Shown one piece after another: positions 9,039 through 18,209 of a stretch of DNA of 64,000 nucleotides. A program made the translations under genes and the position numbers. Position 1 is the stretch's first letter. Every line of letters begins with the position of its first letter. The stretch comes from Taishania pollutisoli. GTDB lineage: Bacteria > Bacteroidota > Bacteroidia > Flavobacteriales_D > Crocinitomicaceae. The notes below the pieces were generated by a model. That model did no database searches. It was not told where the DNA came from and was given only the letters and a program-made list of their open reading frames with translations. The stretch lies in NCBI RefSeq assembly GCF_014518315.1, contig NZ_JACVEL010000001.1:558001-622000 (forward strand), in the 5' to 3' direction.

Positions 9039-10379
9039 TTAATAGTGACACTTAGCACATTCCCAACCACCTAATTCTTTCACGGAAACTTTTCCGTCTT
9101 TCAGGTATTCCTGGTACAATTTAGGGTCATTGTTAAGTAAACGTCTGTGGATCTCTGCATAATAACCGTCTCCTTTTGTATCAAGAGGACCTTCAGAAAT
9201 TCCTTTTTGATCGTGACATTCGATACACCATCCCATTGTCAGTGTCGGCTTTGTCAACTTAACATTCCCTTCTAATTTATTCAATTCGGAAACCGGCTGT
9301 ACTTTCGCTGTTTCTTTCATTGTTTTCATATCACCGTGACACTGGATACAATCTACCCCACCTGCCACTACGTGCTGAGAGTGGTTGAAGTATACGTGAT
9401 CAGGAAGAACGTGTACTTTGTTCCAGATAATTTCTTTTGTCTGACCTGTGTACACACTTCCGTCCCATCCTGCAGCTTCGTAAATCTTTTTGATTTTTTC
9501 CTGTTGTTCCGGAGTTGTTCCTGTTACTTGTTTGTGACAGTTCATACACACGTTTACAGATGGCAAACCTGCCGTTCTTGACTCTGTAACAGAATTGTGA
9601 CAGTACTTACAATCAATCCCGTTAATTCCTGCGTGAACCGAGTGCGGGAAATCGATTGGCTGAGACGGCTGATATCCTTCTCTTACGTCAATACTATATA
9701 ATGCAAGAAACAATGAAACCACCAACGAAATCACAATCACCAGCGAAGCCATTCCTACATATTTTCTATTTTTCCAAGCCCATGCTTTGAATTCAGCACC
9801 ATACGACGGAGCATCTTCAACATCTTTCCCTTCCTGCTCTGCGTTCGCGATTGTCAATTGACGACGAACACCTCCAACAGAAAGAATGATTGTTACGAAA
9901 ACGATTCCAAGAATGATCCAGATCCAACCAATAGAGGACTCCTCTTCAACAACTGCACCTCCTGAACCACCGTCTACAGCAGCAGTTGCAGCTACAGGCT
10001 CTTCTTGTGCGTCAACGTAGTTAAAAATCGCATCAATCTCTTCATCCGTCAACGCCGGGAATTTATCCATGTTTGTCGGCTTCACTTTTGCCACAGAAGC
10101 AGCGTACGGATCAGCCGCAGCAGCAGCCTCCCAGTTACGCACCCATTGATTGATTGAACCTTCTTTTGCTCCTCCGTCAGCCCACTTCGCTCTAACATCT
10201 TTCAGCTTCGGACCTGTCCCGTCTTTAAACGGGCTGTGACAGGTAGCACACTTTTTAAATAAAGTAGCTCCGTCAGGCTGAGCTTTTGCGTTGAATGTGC
10301 CGGTCATCAACACTACTGTCAATGCACCTACGCACCATTTGTTAATTTTTCTAAACATTTGAGTATTAGATAATTTCAT
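9039..10379 (-). CDS. actA: Alternative complex III subunit ActA, hexaheme form with N-terminal cytochrome c domain
   Basis: Six CxxCH motifs are visible at residues 44-48, 257-261, 278-282, 344-348, 385-389 and 441-445. The last five form the pentaheme domain of ActA. The first belongs to a separate N-terminal cytochrome c domain (about residues 35-125) behind a signal peptide. A hydrophobic helix at about 151-169 and a second at 207-229 join the two parts. ActA conducts electrons along the periplasmic face from ActB to ActE or the oxidase. It is the first gene of the operon, with a -7 element about 45 bp upstream. The minimal ActA has only the pentaheme part, so this is an extended version. 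Confidence 0.95.
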   Translation of the reverse strand: MKLSNTQMFRKINKWCVGALTVVLMTGTFNAKAQPDGATLFKKCATCHSPFKDGTGPKLKDVRAKWADGGAKEGSINQWVRNWEAAAAADPYAASVAKVKPTNMDKFPALTDEEIDAIFNYVDAQEEPVAATAAVDGGSGGAVVEEESSIGWIWIILGIVFVTIILSVGGVRRQLTIANAEQEGKDVEDAPSYGAEFKAWAWKNRKYVGMASLVIVISLVVSLFLALYSIDVREGYQPSQPIDFPHSVHAGINGIDCKYCHNSVTESRTAGLPSVNVCMNCHKQVTGTTPEQQEKIKKIYEAAGWDGSVYTGQTKEIIWNKVHVLPDHVYFNHSQHVVAGGVDCIQCHGDMKTMKETAKVQPVSELNKLEGNVKLTKPTLTMGWCIECHDQKGISEGPLDTKGDGYYAEIHRRLLNNDPKLYQEYLKDGKVSVKELGGWECAKCHY

Positions 10380-10425
10380 GTCAAAAATGCCTATTTACAG
10401 CCAATTATATAGCAATCAGCGGTAG

Positions 10426-10433
10426 CAAATTTA
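10426..10433 (-). promoter_or_regulatory. Putative act operon promoter, -7 element TAAATTTG
   Basis: On the minus strand this is an exact TAnnTTTG, the Bacteroidetes -7 consensus. It predicts a start of transcription about 40 nt before the actA codon. No TTG is found at the expected -33 position; the tandem repeat at 10448-10469 occupies that place, which would suit an activator-dependent promoter. Confidence 0.55.
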
Positions 10434-10447
10434 GAATATAAACCCAT

Positions 10448-10469
10448 TTTGATGACAGTTTGATGACAT
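10448..10469. repeat. 11-bp tandem repeat upstream of the act promoter
   Basis: Two adjacent units TTTGATGACAG and TTTGATGACAT differ only in the last base. They cover the -33 region of the act promoter. The spacing of about one helical turn would put both units on the same DNA face, as for a regulator that binds direct repeats. Confidence 0.5.
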
Positions 10470-10666
10470 TTTTCCTCGCAAAAACGTTAATTTAAAACCA
10501 TTCTAAATAAAAGTTAAAATTTGTCTCAAATCAAATAACTGCGCGGATGATTCACCGAAAATTTGAAACTCAAGAAAATAGAAGTCTTCTAAGAAAAATC
10601 CCCATTGGCACAATGATTGTTATCAAAAGAGAAAAAGCAGAAATTTATGGAAATCATAATTATTTT

Positions 10667-10674
10667 TACTTTTG
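10667..10674 (+). promoter_or_regulatory. Putative promoter, -7 element TACTTTTG, for the SPOR-domain gene
   Basis: This is an exact TAnnTTTG match, 25 bp before the ATG at 10700. No clear TTG lies at the -33 position. It would give a leader of about 20 nt. Confidence 0.5.
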
Positions 10675-10699
10675 TATCATCGAATTGTAATTACCGGAA

Positions 10700-11104
10700 A
10701 TGAAAAAAACGATTTTGTTGTTCTGTTTATGGATTCTTTCACCTGGAAACACTGTTGTTTACAGCCAGGGGAACATTGAAGTGGTAAAAGATCCTCGTAT
10801 TAATGAGTTGATTAAAAAGCAAGGAGAAGTAATTCCTCCTGCCACATCAGTACAGATCAACGGTTACCGCCTGCAACTGTTCTTCGATTCTGAACGATCA
10901 AAAGTTGATCAGGCGCGTATGCAATTTGCCAAATCATTTCCGAAAATTGAAACGTACGTTACCTATAGTGCGCCCAATTATTTTCTCCGGGTTGGTGATT
11001 TCAGAACACAACTGGAAGCAGATCGACTGAAAGCCGAAGTAGGCACAACCTATCCGACAAGTTTTATTGTACAGGAAAAAGTAAACCTTCCCCGAATCGA
11101 CTGA
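10700..11104 (+). CDS. SPOR-domain periplasmic protein
   Basis: This 134-residue protein has a signal peptide (about residues 1-22, ending YSQ). A short linker with RINELIKKQ follows, and then a single SPOR-type domain (about residues 52-128) beginning INGYRLQLFFDSER and containing YFLRVGDFRTQLEADRLK. SPOR domains bind glycan strands lacking stem peptides and often localise proteins to division or remodelling sites. The gene stands alone on the plus strand, divergent from the act operon. No catalytic domain is present, so it is probably a binding or accessory protein. Confidence 0.85.
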   Translation: MKKTILLFCLWILSPGNTVVYSQGNIEVVKDPRINELIKKQGEVIPPATSVQINGYRLQLFFDSERSKVDQARMQFAKSFPKIETYVTYSAPNYFLRVGDFRTQLEADRLKAEVGTTYPTSFIVQEKVNLPRID

Positions 11105-11138
11105 TTAGTAATTATTCTGTTAAAAAAATTGAGCCGTC

Positions 11139-11162
11139 TTTTCACCACGAATGCATGAATTT
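11139..11162. repeat. Degenerate intergenic repeat remnant (TTTTCACNACGAAT type)
   Basis: The 24-bp stretch starting TTTTCACCACGAATGCATG matches 35276-35298 at all but three positions. Both lie in non-coding DNA. Short repeats of this kind are scattered in Bacteroidetes genomes; the function is unknown. Confidence 0.35.
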
Positions 11163-11277
11163 ATAATTTGTTCGTCTGTTTGCTCGTGAAATTTCACAGA
11201 TTTTTGAGTTCAGGATCACCGAAAATTTGGGGCAACAGTCCAATCATATTACAGCCCCTTACCACTTTCGTAATAAA

Positions 11278-12438
11278 TCATAATTTCAAAACAGACTGAG
11301 CCGCCATGTATCCCGAGGCAAAACACGCCTGCAGTAAATAGCCGCCTGTAGGAGCATCCCAGTCCAACATTTCACCGATGCAGTAGTGTTTTTCGCTGTT
11401 GATTAATTGAAAAGAAGCATCCACTTCATTCATCGAAAGTCCTCCGACCGTAGAAATAGCTTCGTCCACCGGTCGCAATTCTTCAACGGGCAAAACAAGG
11501 TGATGAATTGCCCGGAGAAAACGCTTATCATCTGTAAACTCTTCCTTTGAAAGCACATGTTTTATGAGTTTCACTCCCGGTTTTGATACTTTAATTGCGC
11601 TCAAAAAATCTGTTTTAGAACCACTGAACGCAGCGTATTTTTCGGCCAGTCGTCCAGGAGTCCATACCGGTTTCAGATTCAGCACTAATTCGGTTGCTCC
11701 TTCCCGTATCTTTTTGCTCAATGCATATACCGGAGCTCCTTCCAATCCATAATCTGTCAGTTCTATTTCTCCAAATTGTTTTGCTCCGTCAATGGTGATT
11801 TCTGTGTTTTTCAGCACTCCACCGCCCAATCCGGCATCCCAACCGGCAAGTACAATTCCTGCATTACTTGCCTGAAACGGGATGATCTCCCGGTTTTTCC
11901 TGATGAATAACTCTGTCCACTCTCCTGTGGATCCTGTTTTTTTCCAGGAAGCTCCTCCAAAAGCAGTAATAAGGTAATCATATTCAACAGCTACTCGTTT
12001 TCCTTCGTGTTGAAAAACGGCAGTTCCTTCCGTGAAATCGATCAGTTGATGTTCTGTATGAATGGTGACGCCGTTTTTTTCCAGGTACCCGATCCATTTG
12101 GTAAGCACTTGTATGGGTTTGATTCCTTTTTCGGGGAAAATTTTTCCGCTGGATCCGACAAATGTGTTAACACCAATTTCCGAAAGCCATTGTATGGTTT
12201 GTTCATTGGAAAAATGCCGCACAGCATTTTGAATAAACGGATGCGTATATTTCTCAATAAATGCATCAGTCGCTTCTGCATTCGTCAGGTTAAAGCCTCC
12301 ATGTCCGGCAACCAGGAACTTCCGTGCTATTGCTTTATTCGCGTCAAAGACCTGTACCCGAAATGTGTCATTCTGTGACAAAACGTGTGCTGCCATCAAC
12401 CCTGCCGGCCCTCCTCCTGCAATTACTACATGCTTCAT
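11278..12438 (-). CDS. FAD-dependent oxidoreductase, HI0933/BaiN-like flavoprotein
   Basis: The N-terminus has a dinucleotide-binding GGGPAGLMAA loop at residues 8-17. It is followed by the AGHGGFNLTNAE segment near residues 44-55 that marks the HI0933/YhiN family. The C-terminus has a second FAD-contact region with a CIGEMLDWDAPTGGYLLQACFASG segment near residues 352-375, usual for the group. At 386 residues it resembles the PP_4765-type uncharacterised flavoproteins. The substrate is unknown; the cytoplasmic location follows from the absence of a signal. It begins 9 bp after the hydrolase stop codon, so the two are probably co-transcribed. Confidence 0.85.
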   Translation of the reverse strand: MKHVVIAGGGPAGLMAAHVLSQNDTFRVQVFDANKAIARKFLVAGHGGFNLTNAEATDAFIEKYTHPFIQNAVRHFSNEQTIQWLSEIGVNTFVGSSGKIFPEKGIKPIQVLTKWIGYLEKNGVTIHTEHQLIDFTEGTAVFQHEGKRVAVEYDYLITAFGGASWKKTGSTGEWTELFIRKNREIIPFQASNAGIVLAGWDAGLGGGVLKNTEITIDGAKQFGEIELTDYGLEGAPVYALSKKIREGATELVLNLKPVWTPGRLAEKYAAFSGSKTDFLSAIKVSKPGVKLIKHVLSKEEFTDDKRFLRAIHHLVLPVEELRPVDEAISTVGGLSMNEVDASFQLINSEKHYCIGEMLDWDAPTGGYLLQACFASGYMAAQSVLKL

Positions 12439-12447
12439 AACAGGTAA

Positions 12448-13209
12448 TTACCTCAGACAGAATCCCAATACAGCATCAATAAACGCATCGGGTTGTTCGG
12501 CATGTACCCAGTGTCCGGCATCGGGAATAGTAATGAATTCGCTATCCGGAAACGCATCCTCTAACCCGGGAATATCTTCATCCAGGATATAATTCGACAA
12601 GCCTCCCCGTATAAACAGGGTCTGTACAAAACACTCTTTCGGTTCCAAAGCTGAAAGAATGTTCTCCATTTCCCGCTCCAGCACAGGTGTATTCATTCTC
12701 CATGCCATCTTTCCTTTTTCAATCCAGTAGATGTTTTTCAACAAGAATTGTTTAACACCATCGGAGTCAATGTATTTCGATAAGTGTTGTTCTGCCTGCG
12801 AACGGTTATCAATGGTTGATAAATCCAATGTATTCAATGCTTCTAATATGTGCTGGTGATGCGGCGGATACGATTTGATCCCCATATCTACAACAATCAG
12901 TTTCTCCAATAATTCAGGGTATTTCTGGGCAAATAGCATTGCCGCTTTCCCCCCCATGGAGTGTCCCAACAGGATTACTTCTTCCAACTTCAGGTCATCA
13001 AAGAGTTCTTTGAGATCTCCAGCCATCAGTTCATACGAAAATTCATCGCTCCAACCGGAATGTCCGTGGTTTCTCAAGTCAACCATGATGACACGGTAAT
13101 ATTCTGACAATCGTTTTCCATGTGTTTGCCAGTTGTCTGAATTGCCGAATAATCCGTGTAAAATGACAAAGGGTTTTCCTTCTCCGGTTTCTCTGTAATG
13201 GAGCTTCAT
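12448..13209 (-). CDS. Alpha/beta-fold hydrolase (YbfF-like esterase)
   Basis: The protein has the oxyanion-hole HGLFGN segment near residues 18-23, a nucleophile elbow GHSMGG with S84, and a late histidine in the GHWVHAEQPDAF segment. Together these suggest an esterase/thioesterase-type alpha/beta hydrolase of about 253 residues. The frame stays open upstream to 13254. A perfect promoter (TTG, 19 nt, TAACTTTG) lies inside that extension, with its predicted transcription start after the upstream ATG. Translation therefore must begin at 13209 (MKLHYRETG). No signal peptide is present. Confidence 0.88.
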   Translation of the reverse strand: MKLHYRETGEGKPFVILHGLFGNSDNWQTHGKRLSEYYRVIMVDLRNHGHSGWSDEFSYELMAGDLKELFDDLKLEEVILLGHSMGGKAAMLFAQKYPELLEKLIVVDMGIKSYPPHHQHILEALNTLDLSTIDNRSQAEQHLSKYIDSDGVKQFLLKNIYWIEKGKMAWRMNTPVLEREMENILSALEPKECFVQTLFIRGGLSNYILDEDIPGLEDAFPDSEFITIPDAGHWVHAEQPDAFIDAVLGFCLR

Positions 13210-13224
13210 CGCTGTATTTTTTTG

Positions 13225-13254
13225 CAAAGTTAGGAAAATGTTGCAAGGAAGCAA
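13225..13254 (-). promoter_or_regulatory. Promoter of the alpha/beta hydrolase gene (TTG-N19-TAACTTTG)
   Basis: On the minus strand TTG (13254-13252) is followed after exactly 19 nt by TAACTTTG (13232-13225). Both elements match the Bacteroidetes sigma consensus at the preferred spacing. It lies between the TonB receptor stop codon and the hydrolase start and sets that start. Confidence 0.75.
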
Positions 13255-13269
13255 AGCACTGGTATCCGA

Positions 13270-15663
13270 TCAGAAGTAGATCCGGTAAAGCCCCATCGGA
13301 AGAATTCCGTTCTGATACAGTGTTTCAACGGAACCGGTATTCGGATTGTATTGCTGCATGTATATATTTCTGCGATTGGTCAGGTTTTGTGCTTCAAATG
13401 CCGCTTCCTGTGTGATTTTTTTTCCTTCAAATTTGAACCCTAACCGGAAATCCATCCGGAAGAAGTCGGGAAGGCGGTGTTCGTATGCCTGTGTATAGTC
13501 GTAAACCGCTTCATTGCTTGCTATGGATTGTTGTTCGAGCAATGGAATGTATCTGTTTCCTTTCATGTAATTGAGTTTCACATCCAGCAATAATTTAAAT
13601 TTCGGTCTCAGAATGAATTCTTTCCCGGCCAGTGCATTCGTTACCAGATTGCTATTGAAACGTGTATTCCGCCAGGCATTATCAACGGATTTATAACGGG
13701 AGTTAAACACACTTGCGGTCACCAAAAAATAGAATCCTTTCGATAAGAATTGTTCAACAGTCAACTCAATCCCATAATTTTCTCCCTTTCCGTTATTTCC
13801 AAGGATCGTTGGCATGGATTCAAAGGAAAAAGAAAATTCATTCAGCGACGTATAAACGTTATTTGCCGAAGTGCTATCTGTCGCTGTATTTGCTGTAATA
13901 ACATCGTACAAACGTTGATAATAGACTTCTGTTTTTATGTGTAATTTAGGAGTAATGAAGAAATCATATCCCAGCACGGAATGAAAACTTTTCATGTAAT
14001 CCAGTCCCGTATTGTGACGCGTAGAAGATGCTATTGTTCCGTCCGGTGCATAAACAACATCTACTACATTGACATGAATGAGTGAAGGTGCCTTGGAATA
14101 CAATCCCGTACCCAGGCTGAACGCTCCGCGGCTTCCTGTTTTAAAACTCGCACTGATCTTCGGTTCTGCAACCTGCCGCTTTGTCAATGTAAGGTATTTG
14201 TATGCCACCCCGGAAACCAGTTCGATCCGGTCATTGAATTTATGGAGGTAATTGAGGTATACATTCGTCTGTACATAATTACCCGAATAATCAATACCGC
14301 GCACCCAATACTTGGAAGTTCCCGGAATTTTATTGAGAAAGACGTCTTGCGTGTAGTTTCCCATGAAATAATCAATGTAAAATCCTGCCTTGAAATAATT
14401 CTTACTATTTGTTTTGATATGGGTGTAATGGTTAAGTTCAAGCTTACTGTCCAGGAATTTATTATTCGCAAACGGTTCTCTTACCAGGTCAGAACTCACC
14501 GGGTCAATCCAGGTATTGTCAATCGTTGTTTTGGAAAGGACTCCCGAAGCCATCAGGGAAGTATTGAAGGTATACTTCGCCGTGTGTGAAATTTGGTGGG
14601 AAACACCAATTACTCCGGTGTTACTACCACTTTTCAGGTCTTCATACGTGTAATTATTCTGCTTGTCTTCTTCCGGGGTGAAGTGAATATTGCTCGTTCC
14701 ACCCATCGCAATGAAGGAAAAGGTTCCCGCTTTTTGTGTCGGCGCGTTTATTTTGAAGAAAAAATCCTGGTATTTCGGAACGGCAGTTCCTGTGCCGAAT
14801 TGCATAAACAGGGACAAGAATTCTAACAATGATTTGCGGTAATTGAACAAATAACTCGTTCGCGACTTGCGATGAACCGGTCCTTCGGCTCCGGCTTCCA
14901 GTCCGTTGAATCCCAATTGAAAAAGAAATTCGTGTTTGTTGTAATTTCCGTTTCGTGTCCGCAGGTCAAATACACCTGAAAACGCATCATACTCTGCGGC
15001 AAACGCTCCTGTAATAAAATCCGAATTTCGGAGCACGTTATTATTGAGCATACTTACCGTTCCTCCCGCAGATCCGGGCATGGACCAGTGATTGGGGTTG
15101 GGGATGTTCATTCCATCGAGTCGAAACAGCATTCCGGAAGGTGTATTACCCCGGACAATGATGTCATTGACCTGGTCATTTGCGGTTGTAATTCCTGCAA
15201 AACTACTGGCCATCCGCTGGATGTCATTCAAACTTCCTGCATACCGTTTACTTTCTTCGATGGAAAATTGTCTCCGGCTGACTTTGATCATTTCATTGAA
15301 ACTGTATTGTTTGTCATCCGACACAATCGTCACCTCTTCCAACGATGTAATCTCCTCGGTCAGTTCAATTGTCAGCACCAATTGTTTCCCTGTCAATAGC
15401 TCCAGGTTGGATAAGTATGCCGATTTATAACCTGTTGCAGAAATCTGCAGGTTGATTCTTCCGACAGGCACTTGTTTCAGCTCAAAGTATCCTGCTTCAT
15501 CCGAAACCGTCCGGTATTCTGTTCCTGCCACTTGTACTTTTGCAAACGGAACGGGCTGGAGTGTAAATTGTTCAGTAATGGTACCGCTAATCACCTGGGT
15601 ATTCTGCGAAAAGGAACTGGTAATTCCAAGGATAAACAGCAAAATCAATACATATGTTTTCAT
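13270..15663 (-). CDS. TonB-dependent receptor with CarboxypepD_reg-like N-terminal domain
   Basis: A signal peptide (about 1-19, ending SFS) is followed by a carboxypeptidase-regulatory-like beta-sandwich (about 22-112). Next come a plug domain (about 125-235, with DIIVRGNTPSGMLFRLDGMNIPNP) and a beta-barrel to residue 797. Such receptors import large or scarce ligands across the outer membrane using TonB energy. The ligand cannot be told from sequence, and no SusD-like partner is adjacent. The end MGLYRIYF has the aromatic C-terminus typical of outer-membrane barrels. It follows the lipase gene by 30 bp. Confidence 0.92.
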   Translation of the reverse strand: MKTYVLILLFILGITSSFSQNTQVISGTITEQFTLQPVPFAKVQVAGTEYRTVSDEAGYFELKQVPVGRINLQISATGYKSAYLSNLELLTGKQLVLTIELTEEITSLEEVTIVSDDKQYSFNEMIKVSRRQFSIEESKRYAGSLNDIQRMASSFAGITTANDQVNDIIVRGNTPSGMLFRLDGMNIPNPNHWSMPGSAGGTVSMLNNNVLRNSDFITGAFAAEYDAFSGVFDLRTRNGNYNKHEFLFQLGFNGLEAGAEGPVHRKSRTSYLFNYRKSLLEFLSLFMQFGTGTAVPKYQDFFFKINAPTQKAGTFSFIAMGGTSNIHFTPEEDKQNNYTYEDLKSGSNTGVIGVSHQISHTAKYTFNTSLMASGVLSKTTIDNTWIDPVSSDLVREPFANNKFLDSKLELNHYTHIKTNSKNYFKAGFYIDYFMGNYTQDVFLNKIPGTSKYWVRGIDYSGNYVQTNVYLNYLHKFNDRIELVSGVAYKYLTLTKRQVAEPKISASFKTGSRGAFSLGTGLYSKAPSLIHVNVVDVVYAPDGTIASSTRHNTGLDYMKSFHSVLGYDFFITPKLHIKTEVYYQRLYDVITANTATDSTSANNVYTSLNEFSFSFESMPTILGNNGKGENYGIELTVEQFLSKGFYFLVTASVFNSRYKSVDNAWRNTRFNSNLVTNALAGKEFILRPKFKLLLDVKLNYMKGNRYIPLLEQQSIASNEAVYDYTQAYEHRLPDFFRMDFRLGFKFEGKKITQEAAFEAQNLTNRRNIYMQQYNPNTGSVETLYQNGILPMGLYRIYF

Positions 15664-15693
15664 GAAGCCATTTTTTACAAAGCTATTTCATGT

Positions 15694-16779
15694 TCAATCC
15701 GGTAATTTTTCCAACAGTTCCAGGTACGGCGGATGTGGGTGGTGAATGAATATCCGGGCAGGATCATTCGGATACTTTTTGTAATATTCTTCATCCGGCA
15801 ACAGGACAATCGTATTTCCTGTCCGCACGTAGTGATTGCTTTTATAAAATTCCGGTGTTACATACCCTTTTATTGTTTCACCAATCATTTTCGAAGTCAT
15901 TTTCCCTAAGTACCGCTCGTATTTCCTTTGTGCTTTACGGGTTGGTTTTTCCAGTTGGTTGTAGACATGACGCAGTATCATGTTTTTCGGGAACTTTTGC
16001 TGTTTGATTGCATTTTTCGCGTTGACAAACGGGTTAACTTCACTGAAATCATGTAGTGTTTGAATTGACATAGGTGTTTCCGGAACCCAATCGGCTGCAT
16101 TGACCACGTTGAACGCCCAACCTCCATACGTCATTGCCTCGTATTCGTAAGCAAAATGTAAATTCCCCGGTTTGGGTGCCGCACTGCAATACGTTTTGAA
16201 GCGAATGTCCGTAGGCAATTCATTGTTGCGCTGTAACCCATACAGGTGAGCGGTCAATAAGAACGAAATAGCACCTCCCTGACTATGCCCGGTGATGATA
16301 ATATCTTTGAATCCCTGCGCATAGTATTCTTTGATTCTCGGAACAATTTCTTCTGACAGGTAGGCTGTACTCAGCAACCATCCGACATGAACCGCTGCGT
16401 CGGGAGAACGGGCAAGCTCATAAGTGAACACCTTATTTTCAGGTAATTGCAATTTTCCTTTTGCGGGAACCATGGCCGCATAAAAGTTGGCCAGCCAGCT
16501 TTCCGATTTTGATGTTGTTCCCCGTATACTGATAACTGCCCGCTTGTCTTCAGAAACCCAGAAATCCCATAAATTATCCAACCCGATCGGCTGTGACTGA
16601 TAAACCATTTTAAAATCAGCTGGTTCCGGAAACTTATTGTAGTAATCGGGGCTTGCAGTGGTACGTGTTGATACGTACATCAGTTCCCTGTATTCTTCTT
16701 TACTGAATCCCGGTTGTAAAACCTGTGAAAAGGTTGCACAGGAAATCTTTAGCAGGAGCATTAGTATCAGGTATTTCAT
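15694..16779 (-). CDS. Secreted class 3-type lipase
   Basis: A signal peptide (about residues 1-19) precedes an alpha/beta hydrolase domain of the class 3 lipase family. The nucleophile elbow is GHSQGG with S166, and the oxyanion segment is SIRGTTSKSE near residue 84. A VVNAADWVPETP segment near residue 225 carries the likely catalytic aspartate. At 361 residues it would hydrolyse lipid esters in the periplasm or at the cell surface. No T9SS sorting domain is visible. It is 40 bp after glmM and 30 bp before the TonB receptor gene, so joint transcription is possible. Confidence 0.85.
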   Translation of the reverse strand: MKYLILMLLLKISCATFSQVLQPGFSKEEYRELMYVSTRTTASPDYYNKFPEPADFKMVYQSQPIGLDNLWDFWVSEDKRAVISIRGTTSKSESWLANFYAAMVPAKGKLQLPENKVFTYELARSPDAAVHVGWLLSTAYLSEEIVPRIKEYYAQGFKDIIITGHSQGGAISFLLTAHLYGLQRNNELPTDIRFKTYCSAAPKPGNLHFAYEYEAMTYGGWAFNVVNAADWVPETPMSIQTLHDFSEVNPFVNAKNAIKQQKFPKNMILRHVYNQLEKPTRKAQRKYERYLGKMTSKMIGETIKGYVTPEFYKSNHYVRTGNTIVLLPDEEYYKKYPNDPARIFIHHPHPPYLELLEKLPD

Positions 16780-16819
16780 AGCAGCTGTTTTTAAGTAAAA
16801 GCCCGGGCAGCATCCATCA

Positions 16820-18202
16820 TCAGATCATTGCTCTGATCTCTGTGATGATTTTTTCTGCCAGTTGATTTGCTTTTGCCTCGTTTTCACTTTCCGAATATAT
16901 CCGGATGATTGGTTCCGTATTGCTTTTGCGCAGGTGCACCCATTCTTTCCCGACATAGATTTTCACTCCATCCGTTGTATCAACTTCCTCTGAAGCGTAT
17001 TTTTCAGCCATTCCGTGTAAGATGGCATCTACATCGATTTCGGGTGTCAGTTCAATCTTATTTTTCGAGATCGTATATTTCGGATAACTGTCGCGCAGTT
17101 GAGAGACGGTCATCTTCTTATGTGCCAGATGGCTCAGAAACAATGCGATTCCTACTAATGCATCACGTCCGTAGTGCGATTCCGGGTAAATGACTCCACC
17201 GTTTCCTTCTCCTCCGATCACAGCATTGGAATCTTTCATTGCTTTCACAACGTTTACTTCCCCTACTGCAGCGGCGGTGTACAACAATCCTCTCGCTTCC
17301 GTTACATCGCGCAGCGCACGTGTAGAAGACAAATTGGAAACCGTTGCACCCGGTGTATGGGTCAGTACGTAATCGGCAACGGCAACCAGGGTATATTCTT
17401 CTCCGAACATACTTCCGTCTTCGCATACCATTGCCAGACGATCTACATCCGGATCAACTGTAATTCCAAGGTCGGCACTTACTTCTTTGATCTTTTCGGC
17501 CAAATCTGTCAAATGTTCCGGAAGCGGTTCCGGGTTGTGTGGAAAGTGTCCGGTCGGTTCACAATACAATCGGGTAATTTTTTTCACTCCTAACGTTTCC
17601 AATAATGCAGGAACGAAAATTCCTCCGGTCGAGTTAACTGCATCTACGACAACAGAGAAATTTGCGGCTTCAATGGCTTTTTTGTCTACCAGCGGCAGTG
17701 CCAGCACTGCATCAATGTGCTTTTGCAAATAGGTCGCATCGTTGGTAACGCTTCCCAGGTCATCTACTTCTGCAAATGAAAATGCATCCGCTTCCGCAAT
17801 CTCGAGTACACGTGCTCCTTCTTCTCCGGAAATAAACTCTCCTTTGCTGTTCAGCAATTTCAAGGCGTTCCATTGTTTCGGGTTGTGGCTTGCCGTAAGG
17901 ATAATTCCTCCGTGCGCATTTTCCATCGGAACAGCCACTTCCACTGTTGGTGTGGTAGAAAGATTCAAATTGACAACATCAATTCCCAATCCGACCAACG
18001 TCGAGATAACCAGATCAGCGATCATTTGACCAGAGATACGGGCATCCCGTCCGATGACTACTTTTAATCTCCCGGAATTATTTTCTTTTAACCAGGTTCC
18101 GTAAGCAGCAGCAAAACGGACAGCATCAACCGGTGTAAGTGCTTCTCCTACATTTCCCCCGATTGTTCCTCTGATTCCTGAAATGGATTTGATGAGTGTC
18201 AT
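16820..18202 (-). CDS. glmM: Phosphoglucosamine mutase / phosphohexomutase
   Basis: This alpha-D-phosphohexomutase has its active-site serine in TASHNP near residue 100. The metal loop DPDVDRLAM lies near residue 240, the sugar-binding GGEGNGG loop near 320, and the phosphate-binding RKSNTEPIIRIY segment near 433. In Bacteroidetes this gene usually supplies glucosamine-1-phosphate for UDP-GlcNAc; phosphomannomutase activity cannot be excluded. The open frame reaches 18238 and would overlap ribH. ATG at 18202 gives the normal N-terminus MTLIKSISGIRGTIGG and a 7-bp gap after ribH, so that start is chosen. Confidence 0.9.
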   Translation of the reverse strand: MTLIKSISGIRGTIGGNVGEALTPVDAVRFAAAYGTWLKENNSGRLKVVIGRDARISGQMIADLVISTLVGLGIDVVNLNLSTTPTVEVAVPMENAHGGIILTASHNPKQWNALKLLNSKGEFISGEEGARVLEIAEADAFSFAEVDDLGSVTNDATYLQKHIDAVLALPLVDKKAIEAANFSVVVDAVNSTGGIFVPALLETLGVKKITRLYCEPTGHFPHNPEPLPEHLTDLAEKIKEVSADLGITVDPDVDRLAMVCEDGSMFGEEYTLVAVADYVLTHTPGATVSNLSSTRALRDVTEARGLLYTAAAVGEVNVVKAMKDSNAVIGGEGNGGVIYPESHYGRDALVGIALFLSHLAHKKMTVSQLRDSYPKYTISKNKIELTPEIDVDAILHGMAEKYASEEVDTTDGVKIYVGKEWVHLRKSNTEPIIRIYSESENEAKANQLAEKIITEIRAMI

Positions 18203-18209
18203 AGTCCGT

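Larger units (their letters stand above)
10380..10699. other. Divergent intergenic region between actA and the SPOR-protein gene
   Basis: This 320-bp region holds two outward promoters, one for the act operon on the minus strand and one for the SPOR-domain gene on the plus strand. It also has an 11-bp tandem repeat next to the act promoter. The middle part (about 10480-10620) is AT-rich and shows no convincing gene. Confidence 0.7.

Noticed and set aside
13210-13254. In-frame upstream extension of the hydrolase gene
   Set aside because: It contains the promoter; the predicted transcript begins after the upstream ATG, so it cannot be translated.
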